A stretch of DNA of 37,132 nucleotides from Chitinophagaceae bacterium UBA7600 (GTDB taxonomy: Bacteria > Bacteroidota > Bacteroidia > Chitinophagales > Chitinophagaceae): contig DLKC01000071.1 of the NCBI GenBank assembly GCA_002478885.1, positions 1 through 37,132 on the forward strand, written 5' to 3'. Within the stretch, counting starts at the first letter, position 1, and every line of letters starts with the position of its first letter. Shown piece by piece: positions 23,076 through 33,041 of this stretch. A program made the position numbers and the translations under genes. The notes beneath the pieces are model-generated. The model had not been told where the DNA came from. It searched no databases and saw only the letters and a list, made by a program, of their open reading frames with translations.

Positions 23076-25037
23076 TTAGCTTAGGGGTAACTGAATGATA
23101 AATTCAGTTCCTTGCCCTTCCGTGCTCCTTACTTTTATTTCTCCGCCATGGGCCTTTACAATATCATAACTCAAACTCAAGCCAAGTCCTGTTCCTGATC
23201 CGGTAGGTTTGGTGGTAAAGAACGGCTGGAATATTTTGTCAACGATGTTTTGCGGTATGCCGTTGCCATTGTCAGTCACGCTTATTTCAATCTTGCCATT
23301 GATTCTTTTCGTTGTAACAGACACCTGCGGTTTGTAATTGGCAGTTTGCAGCTTTGACTTTTCGTTCACCGCATAGAACGCATTGTTGTAAAGGTTCAGC
23401 AGCACCCTCCCGATATCCTGCGGCACTACATTGATGTTGCCGGTTGTTTCATCAAACGCGTTTTTTATATCCGCATTGAAGTCATTGTCTTTCGATCGTA
23501 TCCCATGATAGGAGAGGCGGAAATATTCGTCAGCCAGTTTATTGATGTCGGTAGGTTCCTTGTCGCCCGTACCCGAACGGGAATGCTGTAACATCCCCTT
23601 TACAATTCCGTCTGCACGTTTGCCATGATGGTTGATCTTGGCTTCATTTTCTTTGATATCAATTGCAATTTCATTTGCCAACTGCAGGTTGCCGGTTGCC
23701 AGTTCTTCTCTTAATTCGTCGATTAGTTCCGTGTTTACGTCCGAGAAATTATTCACAAAGTTCAACGGGTTTTGTATCTCGTGTGCAATGCCCGCAGTAA
23801 GCTCACCAAGTGAAGCCATTTTTTCTGATTGGATAAGTTGTGCTTGGGTGGATTTTAGTTCGGCTAGTGTTTTCTCGAGTTTTGTATTGGCTTTTTGCTT
23901 TTGCTTGTTATTACGGTAAAGGATGACAGCAACTATCAAAAACACTGCGAGGCCGCCCAGCAATAAACCGGTACGTATTTTATTTTGATAAGCAATTTGT
24001 GCCGCTTCAATGTCTCTTTTACGTTGATCTTCTTCAAACGTAAGCATTTGAATTTGCTGGTTGGTGCGCATGCTGTTAACGCTATCGTTTGCAACCGAAT
24101 AAACCTTCCAGTATTTCACCGTGCTATCCGCATTGATGTTTTGATAATATGCAGTAAGGCTTTTAGCGGGTTTAAGAACAAGGTTGTCCATCTCTGTCCC
24201 TGCTACAATGTTGATTGCTTTTTTATAATAGAATGCGGATGAGTCGTATTGGTGGATACGGCTAAAATGTTCTGCAAGAAAAACAAAAATTGCATTTTTA
24301 TAGCGGGGCGATTGTAGCTTGTTTACCAGCTCTATTGCCTTTGCAAAATATTTTCTTACGCTATCGGGTTCGTTTTTTTGACTGTATACGTTGGCAAAAG
24401 TCGAATATATAATACTTTGATTGCCGTCGCCCGGGGAGGTTGACTGAGTGATCTTTGCAAGGGCATATTTTGCATAGAATAATGAGGAATCGTAGCTGCC
24501 CATGTTATAATATACAGTTGCGAGGTTCATGGAAGCATACCATTTATCATTTTTACCGGATGCTTCAAAATCCTTAAATGCTTCGGTGTATAGCGCTAAT
24601 GCCTTTTCGTTTTCTAACCTGTCTTTATAAATATGCCCCATCTGGTTAAGTGCAAAGCCTACCAGTGTTTTATTGCCGGTTTGCTCCGCAAGCGCCACCG
24701 CTTTGCGATGATATTCCAATGCCTTTACATAGTTACCGGTAAGCCGATAGGCTTGGGCAGCCGCGCTAAATGAAGCCGATTCAATAAAAATGTCTTTATT
24801 CTTTTTGGAAACATCCAGTAGTTCTTGACTAAGATGCTGGAGCTGTAACGGAAAGCCGTCAATAGATGTGCCGTAAAATGATAAAAGTAGATCTGTTTTT
24901 CTATCCGCATCCTTTTCTTTTACAACTTTATCCAATATCGAGTCGCATTGTGCCAAAATCTGTTTGGCCACTTCATTTTGTGCAATAACTGAATTTTCAC
25001 AGAGAATAAAAAGCGATAGAAATACTATTTTTTTCAT
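23076..25037 (-). CDS. TPR-sensor histidine kinase (HK5)
   Basis: Start placed at the Met at 25037, giving signal peptide MKKIVFLSLFILCENSVIAQ. The upstream in-frame ATG at 25082 lies inside a duplicated kinase fragment and is probably not used. 653 residues: TPR-like periplasmic helices (about 40-320), membrane helix (356-375), coiled coil, His419 in the shared H-box, second helix [19 protein letters not shown]-box [18 protein letters not shown]1 DNGNGIP, G2 [12 protein letters not shown]. The 3' end of its kinase domain is nearly identical in DNA to the relic immediately upstream (25083-25161), so this locus has seen recombination. It is likely co-transcribed with HK4 79 bases on. Confidence 0.92.
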   Translation of the reverse strand: MKKIVFLSLFILCENSVIAQNEVAKQILAQCDSILDKVVKEKDADRKTDLLLSFYGTSIDGFPLQLQHLSQELLDVSKKNKDIFIESASFSAAAQAYRLTGNYVKALEYHRKAVALAEQTGNKTLVGFALNQMGHIYKDRLENEKALALYTEAFKDFEASGKNDKWYASMNLATVYYNMGSYDSSLFYAKYALAKITQSTSPGDGNQSIIYSTFANVYSQKNEPDSVRKYFAKAIELVNKLQSPRYKNAIFVFLAEHFSRIHQYDSSAFYYKKAINIVAGTEMDNLVLKPAKSLTAYYQNINADSTVKYWKVYSVANDSVNSMRTNQQIQMLTFEEDQRKRDIEAAQIAYQNKIRTGLLLGGLAVFLIVAVILYRNNKQKQKANTKLEKTLAELKSTQAQLIQSEKMASLGELTAGIAHEIQNPLNFVNNFSDVNTELIDELREELATGNLQLANEIAIDIKENEAKINHHGKRADGIVKGMLQHSRSGTGDKEPTDINKLADEYFRLSYHGIRSKDNDFNADIKNAFDETTGNINVVPQDIGRVLLNLYNNAFYAVNEKSKLQTANYKPQVSVTTKRINGKIEISVTDNGNGIPQNIVDKIFQPFFTTKPTGSGTGLGLSLSYDIVKAHGGEIKVRSTEGQGTEFIIQLPLS

Positions 25038-25044
25038 ACTAAGT

Positions 25045-25336
25045 TCAAACGTAAAGTTTAATGATAAATGACGAACCTTCATTCTTATTGGTCTCCACCT
25101 TTATTTCTCCGCCATGGGCCTTTACAATATCATAACTCAAACTCAAGCCAAGTCCTGTTCCTGCGCTTGTATTTTTTTGCAAGCTCGTACCCGGAGATGG
25201 TTCCCGGTATTTTAAACTGCACCGGGTCATTCATACTCTTGCTTAAGGCCTTTCTGGAATTGTATTGCAGGTTTTGTTGTGCAGCCATAAAACTGGACAA
25301 TGACAAACGGAATAGGGCCCCGAAAAATAACTTCAT
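25045..25336 (-). pseudogene. Histidine kinase relic (3' fragment with out-of-frame signal peptide)
   Basis: The frame ending at 25045 encodes [20 protein letters not shown] and the C-terminus of a kinase ATPase domain, with DNA almost identical to HK5 up to about 25161, where similarity stops abruptly. Upstream in another frame, from 25336, is a signal-peptide-like start MKLFFGALFRLSLSSFMAAQ and about 50 residues of unrecognised sequence ending at 25130. This is most simply a kinase gene reduced by a large internal deletion plus frameshift, or a 3' fragment copied in front of HK5. No H-box or N-box remains, so it is not functional as a kinase. Confidence 0.75.
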
Positions 25337-25470
25337 TACGGTATTATATAAATTTAAAAAAGATCATTTTTTTACGGACTTCCGTGTCAATAGCGGCATA
25401 TGTTGTCTTAGCTTCTTCTGATGAAAGAATGACTCCCTTTTACGCTTTGTTCATTGCTCAGCAGGATTAC

Positions 25471-25500
25471 TGCAGTACAAGAGTGCGACGCAACGAAAGC
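25471..25500 (+). repeat. Dispersed repeat, copy 7
   Basis: TGCAGTACAAGAGTGCGACG followed by CAACGAAAGC is the best match to the consensus. It lies 35 bases beyond the HK6 stop. A degenerate left-end partner (GACTCCCTTTTACGC) may be at about 25429-25443. Confidence 0.8.
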
Positions 25501-25535
25501 CTGGCATATTGATGTAGCCTGGCACCATAAAAAAC

Positions 25536-27929
25536 TCAACTTACAGGCAGTTGAATAATAAAACTGGTGCCTTCATTTTCCACTGTTTCTACTTTTATTT
25601 CGCCCTTGTGCGCTTTTATAATATCATAACTCAGGCTTAGGCCGAGGCCGGTTCCCTGTCCCGATGGTTTTGTTGTAAAAAATGGCTGGAAAATCTTGTC
25701 AACGATCCTTTTCGGTATTCCCATACCATTATCGCTTATAGTAATGATCAGTTGTGCAACACCGGCCGCATTGTTAACGCGTTTTGTTGAAACGGTTACT
25801 ATGGGTTGGTATTTTTCACCGGCAATTTGTTTCTTTTCAAAAACAGCGAAGAACGCGTTGTTGTACAAATTCAATAGCACGCGGCCAATATCTTGCGCGA
25901 CCACTTTAATGCTGCCGCCCTTTTCGTCAAAGTCAGTTTTTATTTCTGAGTTGAATGACTTGTCTTTGGCGCGAAGCCCGTGATAGGAGAGGCGCAGGTA
26001 TTCATCGGCCAGTTTATTAATATCGGTTAACTCGCGCTGGCCGGTACTGGTGCGGGAATGTTGTAACATGCCTTTTACAATGGATTCTGCGCGTTTGCCA
26101 TGATGCACTACTTTTTCGAGATTCTCCTGTATATTCCCTGCAAGCGCTTTTGCTTCATTGATATTACCACGATTTAATTCCTCGTTCATTTCGTCACACA
26201 ATTCGTGGCTGAGGTCAGAAAAATTATTTACAAAATTTAAAGGGTTCTGTATTTCATGTGCAATGCCTGCGGTAAGTTCTCCAAGCGAAGCCATTTTTTC
26301 GGAGTGTACAAGTTGGGTTTGGGTCGCTTTTAATTCGGTAAGCGATTGCTCGAGGGCCACATTCAGTTTCCTTTTTTCCCTGAAACGGATATATACAATG
26401 ATGGCTAAACCGATTACCGCTACCAATCCGGCAATACTGATATTACCCATTATTTTCTGGCGCTCGATCTGCGATTGCTGGATGGCGAGTTGTTTTTCCT
26501 GGCTTGCTTTCTGCAAGGCATGCTTGTTTTTGTATTCGAGCTGTTTTGTAAGACTGGTAATCTTTTCCGCTTTCTCTGCCGCAGTCAGGGAATCGCTCAT
26601 CTGCTTGAACCTGACCTGGTTTTCGTATGCGTTTTTATAATCGCCGGTTTTTACATACGCATCTGCCAGTTGCCTGTAAACAGACTGTAGCATTTTGTGA
26701 TTGGTATTCGGCAACACAGAGGCTGCCTGGTTAAGCAGCCCGATGGCTTCCTTGTTTTTACCTTGCGTAAGATAAACATTCGCGATACCCTGCAACGCCA
26801 CGGCTTCGTCTTCCTTGTCACTGATCGCTTTGCTAAGGTTTAGGGCCGAATCATAATAAGTGAGCGCATGCGGGTACTCATGAAGGTTCCTGTAAATATT
26901 TCCTGCGCAGGTGTACCCGTTAAGAATAAACCTGGAATCGCCATCCAGCTTTACATGCTTTAGCCCTTCAAGGCAATAACTTAATGCCTCGGCGTATTTC
27001 TTCTGCAACACAAGAATGTCGGAAATATAATTGTAAGAAGCACCGATCTCGCCATTCGTGGACACTCGCTTTCTTATTGCAAGTGCAGCTAAATGGTTTT
27101 TTAAAGAACTGTCAGTATTTCCTGCGAAATGGTAGGCTACGCCCATGTCGTTGTAAGCTGTGGCAATACTTGCTGAGTCTTTTCGTGCTATGAAAATCGC
27201 TAACGCTTCCCGCTGATTTTTGATTGCTTCATCATAGTCTTTGGCGAACATGTAATCAAAGCCGTTGCCCAGCAACCCATAGCCAATAATCGTGGTGTCT
27301 TTTATTTCCCTGCCTATTTGTAACGTCACCAGGTTACTTTCCAGTGCATCTCCATAATTACCCATATACCGTTGAATAAGACCAATGTTATACCAGGCCA
27401 TGGCTTCATCGGTTTTATTCCCGGTCGCCCTGCTGTAGTTTAAACCGAGCCTGAAATTTTTAATAGCATTTTCATAATCCTGCCGGCCGGTATAAGCACC
27501 ACCAAGACGGTCATACACTGTAGCAAGCCCGTATTTGTCGCCCGTTTCTATCCAGAGTTTAAGTGCGACCTGCAACGTGTCAAAACCCGCTTGGGGATTG
27601 ATGTAATAAAGTGCCGCGCCAATATTTTCCAGGGCCTTTGCTTTTAACTTCTTACACGCAAGCGCATACGCCTTGTCTTTTTGTACGGCATCGCTCTCAG
27701 ATAGTTTTTTAACGATCGAAAGTGCCTCGAAACCATATTTCTGGCAACTGTCTTCTTCAGCAATATTGTGATAATAAGAGGCTATTTCGTTTAAACGGTC
27801 TGCAGCAGCGGTGTCTTGTCTGGTGTTTTTTAAGAGGTTCTTTAATGAGTCAACCTGCTGCGCCTGAATGGTTATCATGAACAACATCGCGGGTACGGAA
27901 AGCCAGGATATTTTGGGGATCGGGTGCAA
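25536..27929 (-). CDS. TPR-sensor histidine kinase with long sensor (HK6)
   Basis: 797 residues, the longest kinase here. Signal peptide ending MITIQAQ; TPR array from about 60 to 440 (around nine repeats, e.g. [20 protein letters not shown]); a helical linker rich in Lys/Gln; membrane helix 497-515; His558 in the shared H-box. The second helix differs from neighbours ([20 protein letters not shown] preceded by an insert [13 protein letters not shown]). N-box [18 protein letters not shown]1 DNGMGIP; F-box reads KPSGQ; AHKGE replaces the usual AHGGE. These changes set it apart from HK4-5 and HK7-10 and align it with HK1-3. It is flanked on both sides by about 500 bases without genes, so it is probably transcribed alone. 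Confidence 0.92.
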   Translation of the reverse strand: MHPIPKISWLSVPAMLFMITIQAQQVDSLKNLLKNTRQDTAAADRLNEIASYYHNIAEEDSCQKYGFEALSIVKKLSESDAVQKDKAYALACKKLKAKALENIGAALYYINPQAGFDTLQVALKLWIETGDKYGLATVYDRLGGAYTGRQDYENAIKNFRLGLNYSRATGNKTDEAMAWYNIGLIQRYMGNYGDALESNLVTLQIGREIKDTTIIGYGLLGNGFDYMFAKDYDEAIKNQREALAIFIARKDSASIATAYNDMGVAYHFAGNTDSSLKNHLAALAIRKRVSTNGEIGASYNYISDILVLQKKYAEALSYCLEGLKHVKLDGDSRFILNGYTCAGNIYRNLHEYPHALTYYDSALNLSKAISDKEDEAVALQGIANVYLTQGKNKEAIGLLNQAASVLPNTNHKMLQSVYRQLADAYVKTGDYKNAYENQVRFKQMSDSLTAAEKAEKITSLTKQLEYKNKHALQKASQEKQLAIQQSQIERQKIMGNISIAGLVAVIGLAIIVYIRFREKRKLNVALEQSLTELKATQTQLVHSEKMASLGELTAGIAHEIQNPLNFVNNFSDLSHELCDEMNEELNRGNINEAKALAGNIQENLEKVVHHGKRAESIVKGMLQHSRTSTGQRELTDINKLADEYLRLSYHGLRAKDKSFNSEIKTDFDEKGGSIKVVAQDIGRVLLNLYNNAFFAVFEKKQIAGEKYQPIVTVSTKRVNNAAGVAQLIITISDNGMGIPKRIVDKIFQPFFTTKPSGQGTGLGLSLSYDIIKAHKGEIKVETVENEGTSFIIQLPVS

Positions 27930-28181
27930 TTTCTTTTGTTGGTTCTTTTAATAGGTAAATATAAGTTTTGTTCGCGGCATCGGTTTGTTGCCGGCTTTGT
28001 TACGCAGTAACAGGCAGGCACAAAGGATAGATAAAAATCCTTCAGGCCCGCAAGGCTTTGGTAAAGAATTATTTGCTGTCATTTTATCGGTAGTAAAGGG
28101 TTTTGGATCAGGTATAGTTTGTTTTTGTGGTAAGTTAAGGAAAAGATGAATATGCGCTGCACCGTGAATAACCGAACGCCC

Positions 28182-28200
28182 GGGTGTGCAACGCAACGAA
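28182..28200 (+). repeat. Dispersed repeat, copy 8 (degenerate)
   Basis: GGGTGTGCAACGCAACGAA keeps the core of the consensus with two changes (GTGCAACGCAAC for GTGCGACGCAAC). Confidence 0.55.
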
Positions 28201-28343
28201 GATGATTTAACAGCGGGAGCCGGGGACAAGGAAAGACACAGTTACGGGCACATAAATGATAAACCCTTTCACCCGTCCTGCGGCGCTCTTCCTTTTTTGC
28301 AGCACTTTTTATGATACGGACAGCAGTCTTCCATGGCATCATC

Positions 28344-28362
28344 GTTGCGTCGCAATCACTTC
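28344..28362 (-). repeat. Dispersed repeat, copy 9 (degenerate)
   Basis: GTTGCGTCGCAATCACTTC keeps the left 11 bases of the consensus in minus orientation. It lies 69 bases beyond the HK7 stop. Confidence 0.6.
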
Positions 28363-28430
28363 ATCTTCCTGGTCGTTGCTATAACAGCATTTCGGTTACC
28401 GTTACTGGCTATAGTTGTTTTGTTCAAAGC

Positions 28431-30449
28431 CTATTTATCGGGAAGCTGAATGATAAATTCAGTTCCGTCTCCTTCCTTACCGGCCACTATTATCTCCCCG
28501 CCATGTGCTTTTACAATATCATAGCTCAAACTCAAGCCCAACCCGGTTCCTGAGCCTGTAGGCTTGGTGGTAAAGAACGGCTGAAAGATCTTGTCAACAA
28601 TGTTTTGCGGTATGCCATTACCGTTATCACTTACGACCATTTCAATCTTGCCGTTTATCTTTTTCGTTTTAATCGAGACTTCCGGTTTGTAACCTGCGGT
28701 TTGCTGCTTTGCCTTTTCATTGACGGCGTAAAACGCATTGTTATAAAGATTGAGCAACACCCTCCCGATATCCTGCGGCACTACGTTAATGTTGCCAACG
28801 GTATCATCAAACCGGGTTTCTATATCAGCATTGAAATTGTTATCCTTCGATCGCATACCATGATAGGAGAGGCGGAGGTATTCGTCGGCCAGTTTGTTAA
28901 TATCGGTTGGTTCTTTTTCGCCTGTGTTGGACCGGGAATGTTGTAACATTCCTTTTACAATCCCGTCTGCACGTTTGCCATGGTGATTTATTTTTTCTTC
29001 GTTTGCAATTACATCATTGATTATTTCTTCTTCAGTTAGTTCATCTCTTTCTGCTTTAGGTTTTAAGCGTTCAGCTCTTAGCTCTTCCAGCAATTCTTTA
29101 TTTACATCAGAAAAATTATTCACGAAGTTCAACGGGTTTTGTATCTCGTGTGCAATGCCGGCAGTAAGTTCTCCAAGCGAGGCCATTTTCTCTGACTGAA
29201 TGAGTTGGGCCTGGGTTGATTTTAAATCAGTCAATGTTTTTTGCAATGTTTTATTGGTCTTTTCTTTTTGCCGGTTATTCCGGTAGAAAATAAATGCAAG
29301 CAGTAATAAAACAGCTATGCCGGCAATCAGGATATACATCCTTACATTGTTCTCGTAAGCAATTTTTTCTTTCTCCACCTGCTGCAACCGAAGCTGTTCA
29401 CTTAATGTGGCCGCCTGGAAGGCAGTCAGGTTTTTGATGCGTTCATTATACAGGCTGTCTGTAGTTATTAAAGTAAGTTCCTCGTATTTTAGTAAGCTGT
29501 CTTTTTGATTGATCAATTTATAAGACAGGTAAACATTTTCATAAGCTGTACCAAGGTTCACCTTATACCATCTCACAATACCAACTTGTTTAATCGTTTG
29601 CAGGCATTGCATGGAATAAAAAAGAGCAGAGTCTTTTTGCCTGTTAGCCAGAAAATATTTCGAAAGAAAAAAATAGCTGTTTGCCAACCCTATCAGGTTG
29701 TTTTCTTTTTCAGATATTACAATGCCTTTATGATAATAGTCCAGGGCCAGCGGCAAATTGTTTTTTTCAAAATAAATATTTCCAAGACTGTAATAAACCT
29801 GCCCGAGATATTTTTTATATGGTGAATTTTCTGTCATTTGTTCTGCTTCCTTTTCATACATTAATGCAGAATCCAGCTTGTTCACTGTTGTAAAACTTCG
29901 CCCGAGGTTCATGGCAGCAAGCATTTGCCTCACGGGATACCCTATCTCCGAAGCTATCCTTCGGGCCTCTTTATAATGAAAAATCTCTTGTTCTGTATTT
30001 TGGGTTTCACGCATCAATATGGCAAACATGTGATGCGTGTATGAAAGTACCAATAGCCTGTTACTTCCATTAAATGGCCTGGAAAACAACATCCAGCTAT
30101 TGAGTCTTTCATTTTTAGGGTCCTCAACAATCTTAAAAACATCCAGGACATATTGAAGCGCCTCTGCATATTTTCCCATCCCAATCAGTTGGTAAGCCGT
30201 ATTATCCATGTAAATAGCCTCGGCCAGTATTTCGTTGTTTCTCTTGGCAAGTTGTAAACACTGTTGCGCATAATAAAAGGCCGAATCCTTATTTAATTCC
30301 TCGTAATAATCATACAGGTATTTGGAGGTCATATAACGGGCTGAATCGTTGCCTGCATGTACATGAGCAGTGCGTAAGCTATCAGGCAAATGCTGTGCAC
30401 TAACAAATAAAGGCGACAAAATCAATAGTATGCTGATTATCCTTTTCAT
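28431..30449 (-). CDS. TPR-sensor histidine kinase (HK7)
   Basis: Start taken at the Met at 30449, giving signal peptide MKRIISILLILSPLFVSAQ; the longer frame to 30521 runs through a repeat copy and adds an unlikely basic leader. 672 residues: TPR-like periplasmic region (about 40-340), membrane helix 371-390, coiled coil, His434 in the shared H-box. The loop between the two dimerisation helices is longer than in neighbours and charged (ERLKPKAERDELTEEEIIND). N-box [18 protein letters not shown]1 DNGNGIP; F-box KPTGS; G2 [12 protein letters not shown]. It lies 172 bases downstream of HK8, with an inverted repeat pair filling that gap. Confidence 0.92.
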   Translation of the reverse strand: MKRIISILLILSPLFVSAQHLPDSLRTAHVHAGNDSARYMTSKYLYDYYEELNKDSAFYYAQQCLQLAKRNNEILAEAIYMDNTAYQLIGMGKYAEALQYVLDVFKIVEDPKNERLNSWMLFSRPFNGSNRLLVLSYTHHMFAILMRETQNTEQEIFHYKEARRIASEIGYPVRQMLAAMNLGRSFTTVNKLDSALMYEKEAEQMTENSPYKKYLGQVYYSLGNIYFEKNNLPLALDYYHKGIVISEKENNLIGLANSYFFLSKYFLANRQKDSALFYSMQCLQTIKQVGIVRWYKVNLGTAYENVYLSYKLINQKDSLLKYEELTLITTDSLYNERIKNLTAFQAATLSEQLRLQQVEKEKIAYENNVRMYILIAGIAVLLLLAFIFYRNNRQKEKTNKTLQKTLTDLKSTQAQLIQSEKMASLGELTAGIAHEIQNPLNFVNNFSDVNKELLEELRAERLKPKAERDELTEEEIINDVIANEEKINHHGKRADGIVKGMLQHSRSNTGEKEPTDINKLADEYLRLSYHGMRSKDNNFNADIETRFDDTVGNINVVPQDIGRVLLNLYNNAFYAVNEKAKQQTAGYKPEVSIKTKKINGKIEMVVSDNGNGIPQNIVDKIFQPFFTTKPTGSGTGLGLSLSYDIVKAHGGEIIVAGKEGDGTEFIIQLPDK

Positions 30450-30489
30450 ATTTCTTATTAAACGATCTGCTGTTCTTTGTGGCATCTTC

Positions 30490-30609
30490 GTTGTGTCACT
30501 CACTTGTACTGTTGAATACAAGTCGGCAAGAACGAAAGCCTTTTTATTGTTTTCTGATTCTTTGCTGACCTCCGGGCTAATTGTACCAGAGTGCGACGCA
30601 ACTAAAGCT
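30490..30609. repeat. Inverted pair of the dispersed repeat (copies 10 and 11)
   Basis: Left end 30490-30511 (GTTGTGTCACTCACTTGTAC) and right end about 30583-30609 (GTACCAGAGTGCGACGCAAC then TAAAGCT) form imperfect terminal inverted repeats of a 120-bp non-coding unit. The right end lies 12 bases from the HK8 stop, the same distance as copy 6 from HK4. Confidence 0.75.
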
Positions 30610-30621
30610 CAATTTATATGC

Positions 30622-32820
30622 TTAAGCCAGTAACACAACAATAAATTCGCTTCCTTCCCCTTCTTTGCTATTCACTTTTAACTCCCCGCCATGTGCCTTC
30701 ACAATATCATAACTCAAACTCAATCCCAGTCCGGTTCCACTGCCGGTTGGTTTAGTAGTAAAGAAAGGCTGAAAGATCTTGTCAACAATGCCTTGTGGAA
30801 TGCCATTGCCATTATCAGTCACGCTTATTTCAATCCTTCCGTCTGTCTTTTTCGTTGTGACACCTACTTCCGGTTTGTATCCTGCGGCTTGCTGCTTTGC
30901 CTTTTCGTTCACTGCGTAAAACGCATTGTTGTAAAGATTGAGCAGAACCCTCCCGATATCCTGCGGTACTGCGTTGATAAAGCCAATGGTTTCATCAAAC
31001 ACTGTTTTCATATCAACATTAAAATTGTTGTCCTTCGATCGCATACCATGGTAGGAGAGGCGGAGGTATTCGTCGGCCAGCTTATTGATATCGGTCGCTT
31101 CTTTTTCGCCCGTGTTGGAGCGGGAATGTTGTAACATGCCTTTTACAATCCCGTCTGCCCGTTTGCCGTGGTGATTGATCTTGGCTTCATTCTGTTGAAT
31201 GTCATCAGCTATTTCAGTTGCCAGTTGCAGGTTGCCGGCTGCCAGCTCTTCTTTTAATTCTCCGATTAATTCGGTATTAACATCAGAAAAATTATTCACG
31301 AAGTTTAGCGGGTTTTGTATCTCATGCGCTATACCCGCCGTGAGTTCTCCCAATGAGGCCATCTTTTCCGATTGTATCAGCTGCTTTTGCGTGGCTTTTA
31401 GTTCATCCAGTGAAATTTTCAGTTCCTGTGTTCTCTCTGCCACATCTTTCTCCAGTTGTATCTTTTGTTGTTCTATTAATTCGTTTTTCTCTATTTCTAT
31501 TTCTTTTTCCAGCCTTTCTTTTTCCAGGGCCTGTTGTGCATTTAGTCTTCTCAGCTCAATAAAGCGCATAAGCAATATCCAGGTGAAAGATGCGATGAGC
31601 AAGGCGAGAAATATCGCTTCAAATAATCTGAAGTTCTCTATTAATATCCTTGAAAGTATACTGCCGGGAAAAAGGTTTAAGCCATCCGGCGTAACAATAT
31701 GCGATATAAATAAAAGCAGCAGGAACAAAACGGAACCGCCAAATAAATAGCGGTTCGGCTTGCTTTTTCCAATACAAAGAATTTGCACAACAATCAGCAA
31801 TAGTGGGATGAGTAAAAAACCGCAGGTAGCCGGGAGACTCCATGTCCAACGCGGTAATGCAGTCGGGAAAAACCTTGCTGCCAGTCTTGATAGGTAAAAT
31901 GTAACATATATAAATAAAAGTATATTAAGTAGCAGGTTGAGTTTCGGAAACTGTTTTTTCAAATCAAGAAAAGCCTGGAAGAAACGGGCAAGAAAAAACA
32001 AAATGAATATCCATGCAAAACCAATATAGTCTACATATGCTCGTAGCCCCGTATATTCAAAAGTAAAGTAATGATCAGTTATGCCATAAAACCTGTTTAT
32101 ACCCAGGAAAAAAGCAAACAAGGCAAAGTACATGTATAAGCTTTCTTTGACGATCCTGTAAAAGAAAAGATTCAGTAAAACAATGATTAAAACCATACCT
32201 ACAATAAAGGCTTCCTGCAAATTCCTGGCGTTAAAGTAGCTTTCGTTTCGGTCAACATAGTTTGTGTAATATTCTTTTATAGCCGCATCTGTTGAGAGTA
32301 TATAAACACCAAACTCCTCTGGTAAACCTTTTCCTGTGTTTTCAACACGCTGAAACACGAGCAGGCTTTTATCCTGCTGCAATTCAACGGGTATAAAATT
32401 GACAACCTTTAAGCCGCTTTTTATGTCCTTGTCTGCCTTTAGACCACTGAAATATTCAGTTGGTTTTACACTGTCTTCGAACACATAAAAGTTATCATAA
32501 TCACTCATGGAATTAAGGGCTATTCTTGCCGGCCTGTTCATGGCATTATGCAACCTGTACACAAACCAGTGGGTATGAACATTACTGTCTGTGCCTGGCG
32601 AACTGTAAGCAAATTTGCCGTTTTGGTATAGTGCCAATGCATCTTTAAACTGTATAGTATTGCTTTTGTCTTCCAGTACCAGCAGGTGTAGCGAATCTAT
32701 CAGCTGAAAGAATATAGTATCTGTTTTTATCTCGAAGGTTTCGGGTACGACGTTTTGGGATAAGCCTTTAACAAAAACGAGTAATGCAAATATTGTAACA
32801 GGAAATTTTCTCATAGTCAT
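30622..32820 (-). CDS. 7TMR-DISM-type histidine kinase (HK8)
   Basis: 732 residues (a second Met two codons in is an equally good start). Signal peptide, then a beta-rich periplasmic domain (about 25-195; THWFVYRLHNAMNRPARIAL fits the DISMED2 pattern), seven or so membrane helices (about 205-420) and a long coiled coil heavy in Glu/Lys/Leu (RLEKEIEIEKNELIEQQ). His499 in the shared H-box; N-box [18 protein letters not shown]1 DNGNGIP; F-box KPTGS; G2 [12 protein letters not shown]. The kinase half is a DNA mosaic: 30798-30945 is nearly identical to HK9, while 31021-31393 is nearly identical to HK10, although the sensors of the three are unrelated. It is separated from HK9 by 221 bases with a degenerate repeat copy. 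Confidence 0.92.
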   Translation of the reverse strand: MTMRKFPVTIFALLVFVKGLSQNVVPETFEIKTDTIFFQLIDSLHLLVLEDKSNTIQFKDALALYQNGKFAYSSPGTDSNVHTHWFVYRLHNAMNRPARIALNSMSDYDNFYVFEDSVKPTEYFSGLKADKDIKSGLKVVNFIPVELQQDKSLLVFQRVENTGKGLPEEFGVYILSTDAAIKEYYTNYVDRNESYFNARNLQEAFIVGMVLIIVLLNLFFYRIVKESLYMYFALFAFFLGINRFYGITDHYFTFEYTGLRAYVDYIGFAWIFILFFLARFFQAFLDLKKQFPKLNLLLNILLFIYVTFYLSRLAARFFPTALPRWTWSLPATCGFLLIPLLLIVVQILCIGKSKPNRYLFGGSVLFLLLLFISHIVTPDGLNLFPGSILSRILIENFRLFEAIFLALLIASFTWILLMRFIELRRLNAQQALEKERLEKEIEIEKNELIEQQKIQLEKDVAERTQELKISLDELKATQKQLIQSEKMASLGELTAGIAHEIQNPLNFVNNFSDVNTELIGELKEELAAGNLQLATEIADDIQQNEAKINHHGKRADGIVKGMLQHSRSNTGEKEATDINKLADEYLRLSYHGMRSKDNNFNVDMKTVFDETIGFINAVPQDIGRVLLNLYNNAFYAVNEKAKQQAAGYKPEVGVTTKKTDGRIEISVTDNGNGIPQGIVDKIFQPFFTTKPTGSGTGLGLSLSYDIVKAHGGELKVNSKEGEGSEFIVVLLA

Positions 32821-32981
32821 AGCGGTTTCGTGATGCAGGTCAATGCAATTACAGGGTAATATAATTTTTTATTTTCAGTAAATGCAATCTTCATTTTAGT
32901 TGTAGAAATGATCTTCACACCCCCTTTTTTACAGTATTTCCGCCAGTTTGGTTTCGTGAGTGTTGCTAAAACAACCAACAT

Positions 32982-33009
32982 TACAAGCGTGCGATGCCAG
33001 ATAAGCCAG
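32982..33009 (+). repeat. Dispersed repeat, copy 12 (degenerate)
   Basis: TACAAGCGTGCGATGCCAGA then TAAGCC aligns with the consensus TACAAGAGTGCGACGCAAC-nAAAGC with several changes. It is placed 32 bases beyond the HK9 stop, the usual position for this family. Confidence 0.5.
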
Positions 33010-33041
33010 CGAGTCGCGAAACAACAGCCCAACACATATCA

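Larger units (their letters stand above)
27930..28430. other. Intergenic region, no gene seen
   Basis: 501 bases between the HK6 start and HK7 stop. It holds two degenerate copies of the dispersed repeat (28182-28200 and 28344-28362). The minus-strand open frames here have no family resemblance, signal peptide or good start, so I leave them out. Confidence 0.6.

Noticed and set aside
27948..28342. Two overlapping minus-strand open frames of 87-93 residues in the HK6-HK7 gap
   Set aside because: No signal peptide, no family resemblance, low-complexity translation, and they run through degenerate repeat copies.
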